Positions 1 to 6,851 of a stretch of 9,988 nucleotides of DNA are shown here, one piece after another. The notes under the pieces were generated by a model. That model searched no databases and was not told where the DNA came from. It saw nothing but the letters and a program-made list of their open reading frames with translations. Numbering within the stretch: the stretch's first letter is position 1; every line of letters starts with the position of its first letter. A program made the position numbers and the translations under genes. This DNA comes from Eubacterium sp. (GTDB taxonomy: Bacteria; Bacillota; Clostridia; Lachnospirales; Lachnospiraceae), in contig JABUSX010000282.1 in the NCBI GenBank assembly GCA_021442545.1, positions 1 through 9,988 of the forward strand, in the 5' to 3' direction.

Positions 1-6
1 TCCGCC

Positions 7-2403
7 TTACTGTGTCGCCCCGAGTGCCGCCGCTTCGTCGTTTGTAATTCCGTCTGAGAAATAGTTATCCTGATTTCCCGGAACTGCCTCTTCTGTTTCC
101 TCAACACGCGGCAGCTCGGATCCATCCAGTGCTGTTCCGGATGTTCCGTCCTGATAATAGTAGTTTTCTTCCACGACCGTTTCCAGTATCTGTTCCGCTT
201 CTTCCAGCGTCAGTTCACCTTCTCCGGTCTGTTCACCTTGTTCGGTCTGTTCACCTTGTTCGGTCTGTTCGGAAGATTCCGTATTTTCCGGTTCTTCCTC
301 AACAATTCCTCCGATCGTCATGATCGTCTTTTTTTCTTCCTCGATCGTGCCGGAAGAAAGTGCTCCGACGGACAGACCGCTGCCGTCCACTACAGGTCCG
401 TCCTCCGTTGCCTGATAGTTTCCGTACAAAAGGTCGGCGTTCGTGATCAGCTTTGTCGGTATATCGGATGAGGTGTACCCTCTTTCATCCGGATAGATAT
501 TCATATACGGAAGGAGCTCACTGAAGATATTGCGGGCAATGCTCATCGCATAGATCGTGGTCTCCTGATTATTCGTATTGGGTTCATCAACCGTAACATA
601 AACCAGCACTTCCGGGTCATCGAGCGGAGCGAAACCCACGTAGGAAAGGATATAATTGCCTCTGTCACGCGGCAGTTTTTCGGCCGTACCCGTTTTTCCT
701 CCCATGGTATAGCCCGGGATCTTTGCCAGATAACCGGTTCCTTCCATGGTAAGAACGGTACCCATCGCCTCCCGGATCTCTTTGCTGATTCCTTCCGAGA
801 CGGTACGTCTTTCCAGAATCGGTTCAGACGAAGCAATAAGAGCACCGGAACTGTCTGTGACCTCCTTCACGACATGCGGTTTGTAATAATACCCGCCGTT
901 GATCACCGAACAGATCGCCGCCGCTTCCTGAATCATCGTGCAGGTAAAGCCCTGTCCGAAAGATGAAGTTGCCAGTTCCACGGGCCTGAGCTGTGACTGT
1001 TCAAACAGAAGGCCGGCATTTTCTCCGGGAAGATCGATTCCTGTTTTCATGCCGAAACCGAAAATCTCCTGGTATTTCAGGAAATTGGAAGCCCCTTGTC
1101 CGGAAGCGATCTGCATCAGGGCGTCGTTGCAGGAATGCATCAGGGATTCCTGGATCGTCTGTGTTCCGTGAGAAGCCGGATAGATATCACACTGAATATA
1201 TTTATCTTCTACCTGTTCTCCGCCGTCGCAGATAAAGGTATCATCCTTTTTTGCGGATCCGGTTGCACGTGCCGCCGCAATCGTAACCGGCTTGAATACC
1301 GAACCCGGTTCATAGGCATCCGAAATACAGAAATTTTTCCAGATCTCACTCAGATTCAGCATGGTATCGGTATCATCCATGGCTGTGATCTGTTCTTCGG
1401 TATAATAGGCGGAAAGGTCCTGCGGATGATTGAGATCATACCATTTATTGGAATCCATACCGAGGATCTCACCTGTATCCGGATCCATGACGATCACGCC
1501 GATATTCTGGGCTCCGTTTGTCTTATTGGCATCCGTTGCCATTTCCGCATTGAAATTTTCCAGTGCCTCGCGAATGATCTCCTGAATATTGACGTCGATC
1601 GTAGATATGATATTCCGGCCGTCCACTGCCGGAATGATCGTCTGTCCTGCTTCCGCATCCGTGTTGAAATATCCGTACTGTCTTCCGTTTGTGCCGTTCA
1701 GAATGTCGGAATAATAGCCTTCAATTCCCCATTCCGCCGTCGTACCGTCATAGGTAAAACCGACAACGTCACAGGCAACGGAATCCAGCGGATAGATGCG
1801 GCTGTAGACTTCTTCAAACCAGACACCCCGTATGTTGTCCCGTTTACGTTTGTCTTCTTCCGAAAGATCCGCATTTTCCTCGCTGTCCGTATTCAGATAA
1901 TCTTCCCATTTCTGCTTTACATCCGGCTGAACATTGTTAAGCAGGATCTGATACTGACTGTCCTGTGTCTCAGGATCCGTCAGCTTTTTCCGGATCTCGG
2001 CCTCATTCATTCCGAGAACACGCACCAGCGCATCGACCGTCGGATCCAGATATCTTTTTTCTGTCGTTCCATCCTGATTTTCGACTTCCGTATTCAGAAC
2101 ACTGCAGTCCAGAATCAGATTATATACCAGATTGCTTGCGGCAAGAACCGTTCCGTTCCGGTCGGTAATATCTCCGCGGCGGAATGCGATCGTACGGCTG
2201 TCATACTGCTGCTGTGCCTGCGTCATGACGATACGCGCATACTTTTCACCCTCGGTCGCATTGATCACAGTGATCCGCACGGCTAAACCGACTAAAGCCA
2301 GTACGACCACTACAAAGAGGCCGACCAGCTTTTTTGCGGTTCTGTTATTCATTTTCCGTTCGGTCAGACGACCGTCGCGGTGTTTATTTTCATTCACAGA
2401 CAA
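7..2403 (-). CDS. Class B penicillin-binding protein (peptidoglycan D,D-transpeptidase, FtsI/SpoVD type)
   Basis: A membrane-anchored transpeptidase that cross-links peptidoglycan outside the cell. Numbering from the TTG start gives 798 residues. There is a short basic cytoplasmic tail, one membrane segment at about 26-46, and the dimerisation-domain signature RGDITDRNG at 76-84. The transpeptidase domain has all three active-site motifs: SVFK (catalytic Ser368, Lys371), SCN (424-426) and KTGT (570-573). From about 690 the protein becomes an acidic tail rich in Glu, Gln and Thr, and I see no PASTA motif. The TTG start at 2403 is preferred because AGGAGAG lies 6 bases upstream. An ATG at 2460 would fall between the -35 and -10 boxes of a good promoter, and the ATG at 2352 has no clear ribosome binding site. 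No mraW or ftsL gene sits next to it, so it is not in the usual division cluster. Whether it serves division, elongation or sporulation cannot be decided. The family call is very secure; the start is fairly secure. Confidence 0.95.
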   Translation of the reverse strand: MSVNENKHRDGRLTERKMNNRTAKKLVGLFVVVVLALVGLAVRITVINATEGEKYARIVMTQAQQQYDSRTIAFRRGDITDRNGTVLAASNLVYNLILDCSVLNTEVENQDGTTEKRYLDPTVDALVRVLGMNEAEIRKKLTDPETQDSQYQILLNNVQPDVKQKWEDYLNTDSEENADLSEEDKRKRDNIRGVWFEEVYSRIYPLDSVACDVVGFTYDGTTAEWGIEGYYSDILNGTNGRQYGYFNTDAEAGQTIIPAVDGRNIISTIDVNIQEIIREALENFNAEMATDANKTNGAQNIGVIVMDPDTGEILGMDSNKWYDLNHPQDLSAYYTEEQITAMDDTDTMLNLSEIWKNFCISDAYEPGSVFKPVTIAAARATGSAKKDDTFICDGGEQVEDKYIQCDIYPASHGTQTIQESLMHSCNDALMQIASGQGASNFLKYQEIFGFGMKTGIDLPGENAGLLFEQSQLRPVELATSSFGQGFTCTMIQEAAAICSVINGGYYYKPHVVKEVTDSSGALIASSEPILERRTVSEGISKEIREAMGTVLTMEGTGYLAKIPGYTMGGKTGTAEKLPRDRGNYILSYVGFAPLDDPEVLVYVTVDEPNTNNQETTIYAMSIARNIFSELLPYMNIYPDERGYTSSDIPTKLITNADLLYGNYQATEDGPVVDGSGLSVGALSSGTIEEEKKTIMTIGGIVEEEPENTESSEQTEQGEQTEQGEQTGEGELTLEEAEQILETVVEENYYYQDGTSGTALDGSELPRVEETEEAVPGNQDNYFSDGITNDEAAALGATQ
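226..270 (-). repeat. 18-bp tandem repeat, about 2.5 copies, in the PBP tail
   Basis: Two identical 18-base units (226-243 and 244-261, ggtctgttcaccttgttc on the + strand) are followed by a half unit at 262-270. The length is a multiple of three, so copy-number changes keep the reading frame. The repeat encodes a hexapeptide pattern of the EQTEQG type at about residues 712-726 of the penicillin-binding protein, in its extracellular acidic tail. Confidence 0.85.
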
Positions 2404-2409
2404 CAGAAT

Positions 2410-2416
2410 CTCTCCT
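2410..2416 (-). promoter_or_regulatory. Ribosome binding site that sets the TTG start of the PBP gene
   Basis: The minus strand reads AGGAGAG here, 6 bases before a TTG codon at 2403-2401. No other in-frame start nearby has a comparable site at a workable distance, so this decides the start of the penicillin-binding protein. Confidence 0.7.
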
Positions 2417-2444
2417 GTGTTTTTCAGTACAGACGTATGTCCGT

Positions 2445-2473
2445 ACCATAACGCATACACGCGAGAGTGTCAA
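2445..2473 (-). promoter_or_regulatory. Sigma-A type promoter of the PBP gene
   Basis: The minus strand has a perfect -35 box TTGACA (2473-2468), a 17-base spacer, and the -10 box TATGGT (2450-2445, 4 of 6 consensus bases). Transcription would start near 2438, about 35 bases before the TTG start codon. It lies downstream of fucU, so the penicillin-binding protein can be expressed independently of the sugar locus. No clear terminator separates fucU from it, so read-through from fucU is also possible. Confidence 0.7.
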
Positions 2474-2564
2474 TATTTCATTACCCATCCGCAGATCCTC
2501 CGGCATCAGCACCGATTCAGATAACCGGTCAGATGGCTGTCAGGCGGCAGCGGATACCGGACGA
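2461..2564. other. Gap between fucU and the PBP gene
   Basis: About 100 bases holding part of the PBP promoter. I see no convincing coding frame and no stem followed by a T-run that would act as a terminator for the sugar locus. Confidence 0.6.
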
Positions 2565-3005
2565 TCAGTCAACCACAACACCCTTCTGAAGCATGATGTT
2601 GGCGTAAAGTGCCGACTCTCCGGTGGCCACAATGGCGTAGCAGGTCTTTGCTTCGTCATAGAATTTAAAACGCTCAATATTGCCGACGGCTGAGGCACCT
2701 CTGCTGTCGTATTTTGCAACGATTTCCTTATAAGTATCCCAGATCGGCGTCTCAACGTCATCACCGGGCATGACTTCCATAAGATTCACGGGATGTTCCA
2801 CATAGGTATCCAGCGGAAAGACCTTCAGGATGGCATCCAGCAGTTCCGGAACGCCGTGGCCGTCACAGCGGATCACGATCGCATCCTTTCCCATCGTTTC
2901 CGCAGGGAAGTTGCCGTCGGAGATGACCAGCCTGTCGCTGTGTCCCATTTCAGCAAGTACTTTCAGAAGTTCCGGAGACAGGATTTTCGGTATACCTTTC
3001 AGCAT
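2565..3005 (-). CDS. fucU: RbsD/FucU family sugar mutarotase, FucU-like (L-fucose mutarotase type)
   Basis: A cytoplasmic enzyme expected to interconvert the alpha and beta anomers of an imported sugar so that the next enzyme always has its preferred form. The 146 residues are close to the usual length of about 140. The N-terminus (SPELLKVLAEMGH at 10-22) closely matches FucU proteins as I know them. Conserved polar residues of the family are visible: His22, Asp30 in the SDGNFP stretch, the ERFKFY segment at 111-116, and the C-terminal YANIMLQKG (134-142). These features point to FucU rather than RbsD, but the true sugar may differ, since no fucose isomerase, kinase or fuculose-phosphate aldolase gene is in the window. 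GGAGGT lies 6 bases before the ATG. The gene is last in the sugar locus, about 125 bases after the binding-protein gene and behind an intrinsic terminator, so its level is probably lower. Family assignment is secure; substrate is not. Confidence 0.9.
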   Translation of the reverse strand: MLKGIPKILSPELLKVLAEMGHSDRLVISDGNFPAETMGKDAIVIRCDGHGVPELLDAILKVFPLDTYVEHPVNLMEVMPGDDVETPIWDTYKEIVAKYDSRGASAVGNIERFKFYDEAKTCYAIVATGESALYANIMLQKGVVVD

Positions 3006-3040
3006 TTTTTTACCTCCACATAAGTGTCTGACATCTTCCT

Positions 3041-3076
3041 GAAAAAGGAGCTTGAGGCAAATGCCTCAAGCCCCCT
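3041..3076 (-). terminator. Intrinsic terminator or attenuator between the binding protein and fucU
   Basis: The perfect inverted repeat GCTTGAGGCA (3050-3059) and TGCCTCAAGC (3062-3071) forms a tight hairpin. In the minus-strand transcript it can extend through G-U and G-C pairs with the flanking bases to about 14 pairs, and it ends in five U residues (3046-3042). It lies just after the binding-protein stop and before the ribosome binding site of fucU. It should end much of the sugar-operon transcript while letting some read through to fucU. Confidence 0.85.
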
Positions 3077-3129
3077 CATTTCGTTTTGACCTGTATTCAG
3101 GCCGATCTTTCATTCAGATCGATCTCAGA

Positions 3130-4215
3130 TTAGTCATAAAGGTTCGGAGCGATTCCAGGATCTTCCATGTTGGTCTTGTCATACCAGTAACCTTCTGTCG
3201 GGACATCAGCAACATCTTCGCCGTTAGCGATCTTAACGAGCGTATCGACGGTTGTGATACCCATGGCCAGCGGAGACTGTGTAACAGCGCCGAACATAAC
3301 ATCGCTGTTGATAGCGTTCTTGATCGTGGTACCGGCATCGAAGCCAGCTGCCAGAACGGACGTTCCTGCCTCTACGCCGAGGACGTTCAGGTTTTCGTTA
3401 GCGGAAAGGATACCTTCTGCTGCAACCTGGTTGGAACCGAACATGCCGATCGTGTCGCCTTTGTTCATGATCTTGGAAGCTTCTGTTGCGCAAAGCTCAA
3501 CAGTTGTCTGTGCCGGAACGGCAACTTCGATAACGATATCAGCTGCTTTGGCATCGCCCTTGTCTGCGCATCCGTTTACATAGTAGTCATTGCCTTCGAC
3601 ACCGACTGTCAGGCCGTCAGCTGCTGCAAGCTCGATGAATTTGTCAATGAAGCCAAGGCCGCGGCTTGTGATGGACTCGGAAGTGGATTCCTGGTTCACT
3701 TCACCGATACGAACCTGTTCGTCAGATGCTGCAATGACGTCTTTAAGGGCAGCATAGAGATGATCAGCTGCTGTTGCGCCTGCGGCATAGTTGTCTGTTG
3801 CGATGGTCGCATAGACAGAGCCTTCGGGAGCATCCGGGATACCGGAGTCGAAGCAGACAACCGGGATGCCCTTTTCAAGAGCTGTTGCCAGAGAGTCAAG
3901 GCATGCACTCTGGTCGCAGGCTGCCAGACCGATTCCGTCCGGAGCATTGTTGATTGCGGAATTCAGCATGTTGACCTGGTCAGCGATATCGGACTCAGCG
4001 TTCGGGCCGGTGCAGTTCGCTTTGACGCCGAGCGCCTGAGCTTCCTGGTTAACACCGGTAACGGCTGCCTGCCAGTAAGAAGACTGATAAGATTTAACGA
4101 TGACTTCGAATGTGTAATCACCATCTGCCTTTACTTCTTCTGCATGAACAGTTGCGCCCAGCATCGTTGTTACCATTGCGGCACATAATACACCTGCTAA
4201 AACCTTTTTTTTCAT
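3130..4215 (-). CDS. Sugar ABC transporter substrate-binding protein (RbsB-like, periplasmic-binding-protein type 1 fold)
   Basis: The extracellular capture subunit of the importer encoded just upstream. Of its 361 residues, the first 25 form a classical secretion signal (MKKK, a hydrophobic core, then VHA before EE). The rest reads as a two-lobed pentose/hexose-binding protein: an early FEVIVKS strand, IGLAACD at 95-101, VVCFDSGIPD at 119-128, ATDNYAAGATAADHL at 139-153, SNQVAAEG at 261-268 and GFDAGTTIKNAIN at 291-303. These correspond to ligand-binding and hinge regions of RbsB relatives. Unlike most Gram-positive binding proteins it has no lipobox: Cys11 sits inside the hydrophobic core after VL. 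The mature protein contains six cysteines (68, 100, 105, 121, 216, 242), many for a secreted sugar-binding protein. A very strong AAGGAGGAGG precedes the ATG by 5 bases. The neighbouring RNA hairpins suggest high expression. The sugar cannot be read from the sequence. Confidence 0.93.
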   Translation of the reverse strand: MKKKVLAGVLCAAMVTTMLGATVHAEEVKADGDYTFEVIVKSYQSSYWQAAVTGVNQEAQALGVKANCTGPNAESDIADQVNMLNSAINNAPDGIGLAACDQSACLDSLATALEKGIPVVCFDSGIPDAPEGSVYATIATDNYAAGATAADHLYAALKDVIAASDEQVRIGEVNQESTSESITSRGLGFIDKFIELAAADGLTVGVEGNDYYVNGCADKGDAKAADIVIEVAVPAQTTVELCATEASKIMNKGDTIGMFGSNQVAAEGILSANENLNVLGVEAGTSVLAAGFDAGTTIKNAINSDVMFGAVTQSPLAMGITTVDTLVKIANGEDVADVPTEGYWYDKTNMEDPGIAPNLYD

Positions 4216-4255
4216 TCTTTCCTCCTCCTTGAAAAACTAATAGGTTTTATATTGA

Positions 4256-4291
4256 GCAGGGATCCTTTCCACAGTGGGATTGCACCCCTGC
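4256..4291 (-). other. Bulged RNA hairpin before the binding-protein gene
   Basis: On the + strand, GCAGGG plus ATCC (4256-4265) can pair with GGAT (4277-4280) and CCCTGC (4286-4291), giving a 10-pair stem with a 5-base bulge on one side. It is not followed by a T-run. It lies in the gap between the permease 2 stop and the binding-protein start, where hairpins in transport operons often protect or process the mRNA. The structure is visible; the role is inferred. Confidence 0.5.
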
Positions 4292-4313
4292 CTAATACCA
4301 TTAATTTTGACAT

Positions 4314-4332
4314 TGTAACACATGTTGTTACA
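4314..4332 (-). other. 7-bp inverted repeat directly after the permease 2 stop
   Basis: TGTAACA (4314-4320) and TGTTACA (4326-4332) are perfect inverted copies separated by 5 bases, touching the stop codon of permease 2. The stem is AT-rich and lacks a following T-run, so it is a weak terminator at best. It could be an RNA processing or stabilising hairpin, or less likely a protein-binding site. Confidence 0.5.
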
Positions 4333-5316
4333 TTATGCAATCTTACGTCTCTTGATGATATCGATCATAACAGCTGCGATCAGAACGATACCGGTGATGA
4401 TCTGCTGCCAGTTTGCCTGAAGACCGATGTACGGAAGGCCTGTCTTCAGCAGACAGATAACGAATACACCGATGAGTGAACCTTCAATACTTCCGGCACC
4501 GCCCGAGGCTGAAACACCGCCGATGATGGCACCGCCGATCGCTTCCAGTTCGAAACCTGCGCCGGTACCGGGCTGAACGGTCGAGAAGATCGCAGAGTAG
4601 GCAATGGCTGCCAGGGATGCGAAGAAACCGGAGATAACGTAAGCCATGCAGTGATAGAATTTTACGTTGACACCGGAAAGTCTCGTTGCTTCCTTGTTGG
4701 AGCCGATCGCCAGTGTGTAACGGCCAAGTCTGGTATGATTCAGGACGAAGGCCATGATGATGACGATGATGATGATCCATAAGAAGCCGATCGGGATCTT
4801 CGTTCCGTTTGCCGTCGTGATCTTGAAGATATTACGGAACCAGGAACCGGGTGCTCCGCTTGCCGGCCAGGAAATACCGAAACCGGAAGAGAAGATGGAA
4901 CCGAGACCTCTTGTGATCATGCAGGTACAAAGAGTAGCCAGGAACGGCGGCAGGTTCATAAGAGAAACCAGAAGACCGTTCGCAATACCGATGCCGACAC
5001 CGACCAGGATGGTGACCAGGAGGCCGACGCCGACGGGAAGTCCTTTCTGGGTGACCAGGAATCCGCCTGCAAGCGAGTAGCAGATGAGGCCGGTACCGAT
5101 GGAAAGGTCAACACCGCCTGTGATCAGCGGGAAGGTAACACCGATCGCCATAAGAACGATGTAGTATGAGTAATCCAGAATACTCATGAAAGTGCTGTAC
5201 TTTCTGAAGTCCGGACTGACAGCGCAAAAGAAGATAATGAGTCCGATTACAACCAGAAGTACGATAAATTTCTGACTGGTAAGCGTCGCTGCCAGTGACG
5301 ATTTCTTGTTGTTCAT
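4333..5316 (-). CDS. Sugar ABC transporter permease 2 (RbsC-like, BPD_transp_2 family)
   Basis: A membrane subunit of the sugar importer. The 327 residues are the usual RbsC length and are mostly hydrophobic, with an estimated 8 to 10 membrane segments, the first at about 18-37. Family hallmarks include ITGGVDLSIG in the second to third segment, the LGRYTLAIGSNKEATRLSGVNV loop that meets the ATPase (its GSNKEA core is diagnostic), and STVQPG followed by a glycine-rich EAIGGAIIGG stretch. It is clearly paralogous to permease 1 of the same operon, sharing the loop, the STVQPG/TTVQPG motif and an external SWP...WFRN segment. The two probably form a heterodimeric channel on one double ATPase. AAGGAG precedes the ATG by 8 bases, and the ATPase stop is only 15 bases upstream, so the two are co-transcribed and probably translationally coupled. 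Family and role are secure; substrate is unknown. Confidence 0.94.
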   Translation of the reverse strand: MNNKKSSLAATLTSQKFIVLLVVIGLIIFFCAVSPDFRKYSTFMSILDYSYYIVLMAIGVTFPLITGGVDLSIGTGLICYSLAGGFLVTQKGLPVGVGLLVTILVGVGIGIANGLLVSLMNLPPFLATLCTCMITRGLGSIFSSGFGISWPASGAPGSWFRNIFKITTANGTKIPIGFLWIIIIVIIMAFVLNHTRLGRYTLAIGSNKEATRLSGVNVKFYHCMAYVISGFFASLAAIAYSAIFSTVQPGTGAGFELEAIGGAIIGGVSASGGAGSIEGSLIGVFVICLLKTGLPYIGLQANWQQIITGIVLIAAVMIDIIKRRKIA

Positions 5317-5331
5317 TTCCTATCTCCTTTT

Positions 5332-6828
5332 TTAGTTGATTTCTCTTGTGGCAAGGTTCATGATCTTTTCCTGTGAGACCTCGGCGATATCCAGTTCGCC
5401 GGTCTTCTTGCCTTCACACATGACAATGATACGGTCGGACATACGAAGAATTTCCGTCATTTCCGAAGAGATCATGATGATGGCCTTGCCCTCTTCCGTC
5501 AATCTGTTCATCAGCTTGTAGATCTCGTTCTTCGCACCGACGTCGATACCTCTTGTCGGCTCATCGAAGATCAGGATATCACTGTTTCTGCACAGCCATT
5601 TTGCGATAACAACCTTCTGCTGGTTGCCGCCGGAAAGATTGACGACCAGCTCGTCCACACCCGGTGTTTTGGTAGCCAGAGAATCCACGAACTTCTGCGC
5701 CACTTTGTTTTCTTCCTTTTCATTGATGAAAAGGCCTGATACATAATCCTGCAGGCAGGCAAGCGTCGTATTCTCGGCGATCGTTTTCTGCACGACGATA
5801 CCGAAACGTTTGCGGTCTTCGGAAAGATAACCGATACCGTGTTCAACCGCATCTTTCGGAGAATTGATTTCCACCTTCTGGCCGTTGATGTAAATATCTC
5901 CGCTTTCCTTGGGGTCCGCCCCGAAAATGGCTCTCGCCGTCTCGGTACGTCCCGCACCCATCAGGCCGGAGAAGCCGAGAATCTCGCCTTTTCTCAGTTC
6001 GAAGCTGACATCCTGCACCATCTTGCCGGCATTCAGATGTTCGACCTTCAGAACGACAGGAGCACCTTCCGGTACCTGAGACTGCGTCTTCGGATCTTCA
6101 TAGATGACACGGCCGACCATCATGTTGATGATGTCTTCCTTCGTGCAGTCTTTTGTGATCAGCGTTCCGACATATCCGCCGTCACGCATGACGGTAACTC
6201 TGTCGGTGATGACCTTGATCTCATCCATACGATGTGAGATGTAAACGATTCCGAGATTCTGTTCTCTCAGATCACGGATGATCTTGAACAGTTCCTGGAT
6301 CTCGGATTCCGTAAGAGCTGCGGAAGGCTCATCGAAGACGATGACCTTTGCTTCGTGAGAAATTGCCTTTGCAATCTCGCACATCTGCTGCTTACCGACT
6401 GTCAGATTTGACATGATCTCCTTCGGGTTGATATCGATGTTCAGTCTCTGGAAGAGCTTCTTCGCTTCTTCATTCATCTTTCTGTCATCGATCTTAATGC
6501 CCTTTTTAAACTCTCTTCCGATGAAGATATTCTGGGCTACGGTAAGATGTCCGAGCATGTTCAGTTCCTGGTGAACGATAACAACGCCGGCATCCTGCGC
6601 TTCTCTTGCATTTTTGAATTCAACTTCCTTACCTTCATATGTGATGGTTCCGGAGTCTTTCGTATAGATACCGGTAAGCACCTTCATAAGTGTTGATTTG
6701 CCGGCACCGTTTTCTCCCATAAGGGCGTGTACTTCTCCCCGCCGCACTTCAAAATCGACATTATCCAGCGCGTGAACACCGGGGAAGGACTTGTCAACGC
6801 CTTTCATTGATAAAATAACTTCTCCCAT
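5332..6828 (-). CDS. Sugar ABC transporter ATP-binding protein with two ABC domains (RbsA/MglA-like)
   Basis: The cytoplasmic motor that powers the two permeases. The 498 residues form two fused ABC domains, as in RbsA and MglA. Domain 1 has Walker A GENGAGKST (38-46), the Q-loop in VHQELN (85-90), signature LTVGKQQM (142-149), Walker B VIVFDEP (162-168) and the switch histidine His199. Domain 2 has the degenerate Walker A GLMGAGRTE (288-296, with Arg in place of Lys), signature LSGGNQQK (398-405) and Walker B ILIFDEP (418-424). Its switch position reads ISSEM without histidine. This asymmetry, with one altered site, is normal for the family. A strong GGAGGAGGAGAG precedes the ATG. The gene sits between the two permease genes, 23 bases after permease 1 and 15 before permease 2. 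No other ATPase is near, so it should serve both permeases. Confidence 0.96.
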   Translation of the reverse strand: MGEVILSMKGVDKSFPGVHALDNVDFEVRRGEVHALMGENGAGKSTLMKVLTGIYTKDSGTITYEGKEVEFKNAREAQDAGVVIVHQELNMLGHLTVAQNIFIGREFKKGIKIDDRKMNEEAKKLFQRLNIDINPKEIMSNLTVGKQQMCEIAKAISHEAKVIVFDEPSAALTESEIQELFKIIRDLREQNLGIVYISHRMDEIKVITDRVTVMRDGGYVGTLITKDCTKEDIINMMVGRVIYEDPKTQSQVPEGAPVVLKVEHLNAGKMVQDVSFELRKGEILGFSGLMGAGRTETARAIFGADPKESGDIYINGQKVEINSPKDAVEHGIGYLSEDRKRFGIVVQKTIAENTTLACLQDYVSGLFINEKEENKVAQKFVDSLATKTPGVDELVVNLSGGNQQKVVIAKWLCRNSDILIFDEPTRGIDVGAKNEIYKLMNRLTEEGKAIIMISSEMTEILRMSDRIIVMCEGKKTGELDIAEVSQEKIMNLATREIN

Positions 6829-6851
6829 TATCTCTCCTCCTCCGATCAGGC

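Noticed and set aside
1096..2286. Long open frame on the + strand (396 codons) opposite the penicillin-binding protein
   Set aside because: It has a cysteine- and isoleucine-rich composition without a recognisable domain, lacks a good ribosome binding site, and is antisense to a gene with intact catalytic motifs. It is a codon-usage shadow.
3100..3132. Cluster of GATC words near the end of the binding-protein gene
   Set aside because: Several GATC copies occur close together but form only a short, weak hairpin. No origin-like or methylation-switch context is visible.
3052..4188. Long open frame on the + strand (378 codons) opposite the binding-protein gene
   Set aside because: It mirrors almost the whole binding-protein gene and its sequence is low in recognisable motifs. 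It also begins within the terminator hairpin region. Antisense shadow.
4752..4782. GATGAT-like simple repeat
   Set aside because: It lies within a run of isoleucine codons in a membrane segment of permease 2 and reflects codon choice, not a functional repeat.
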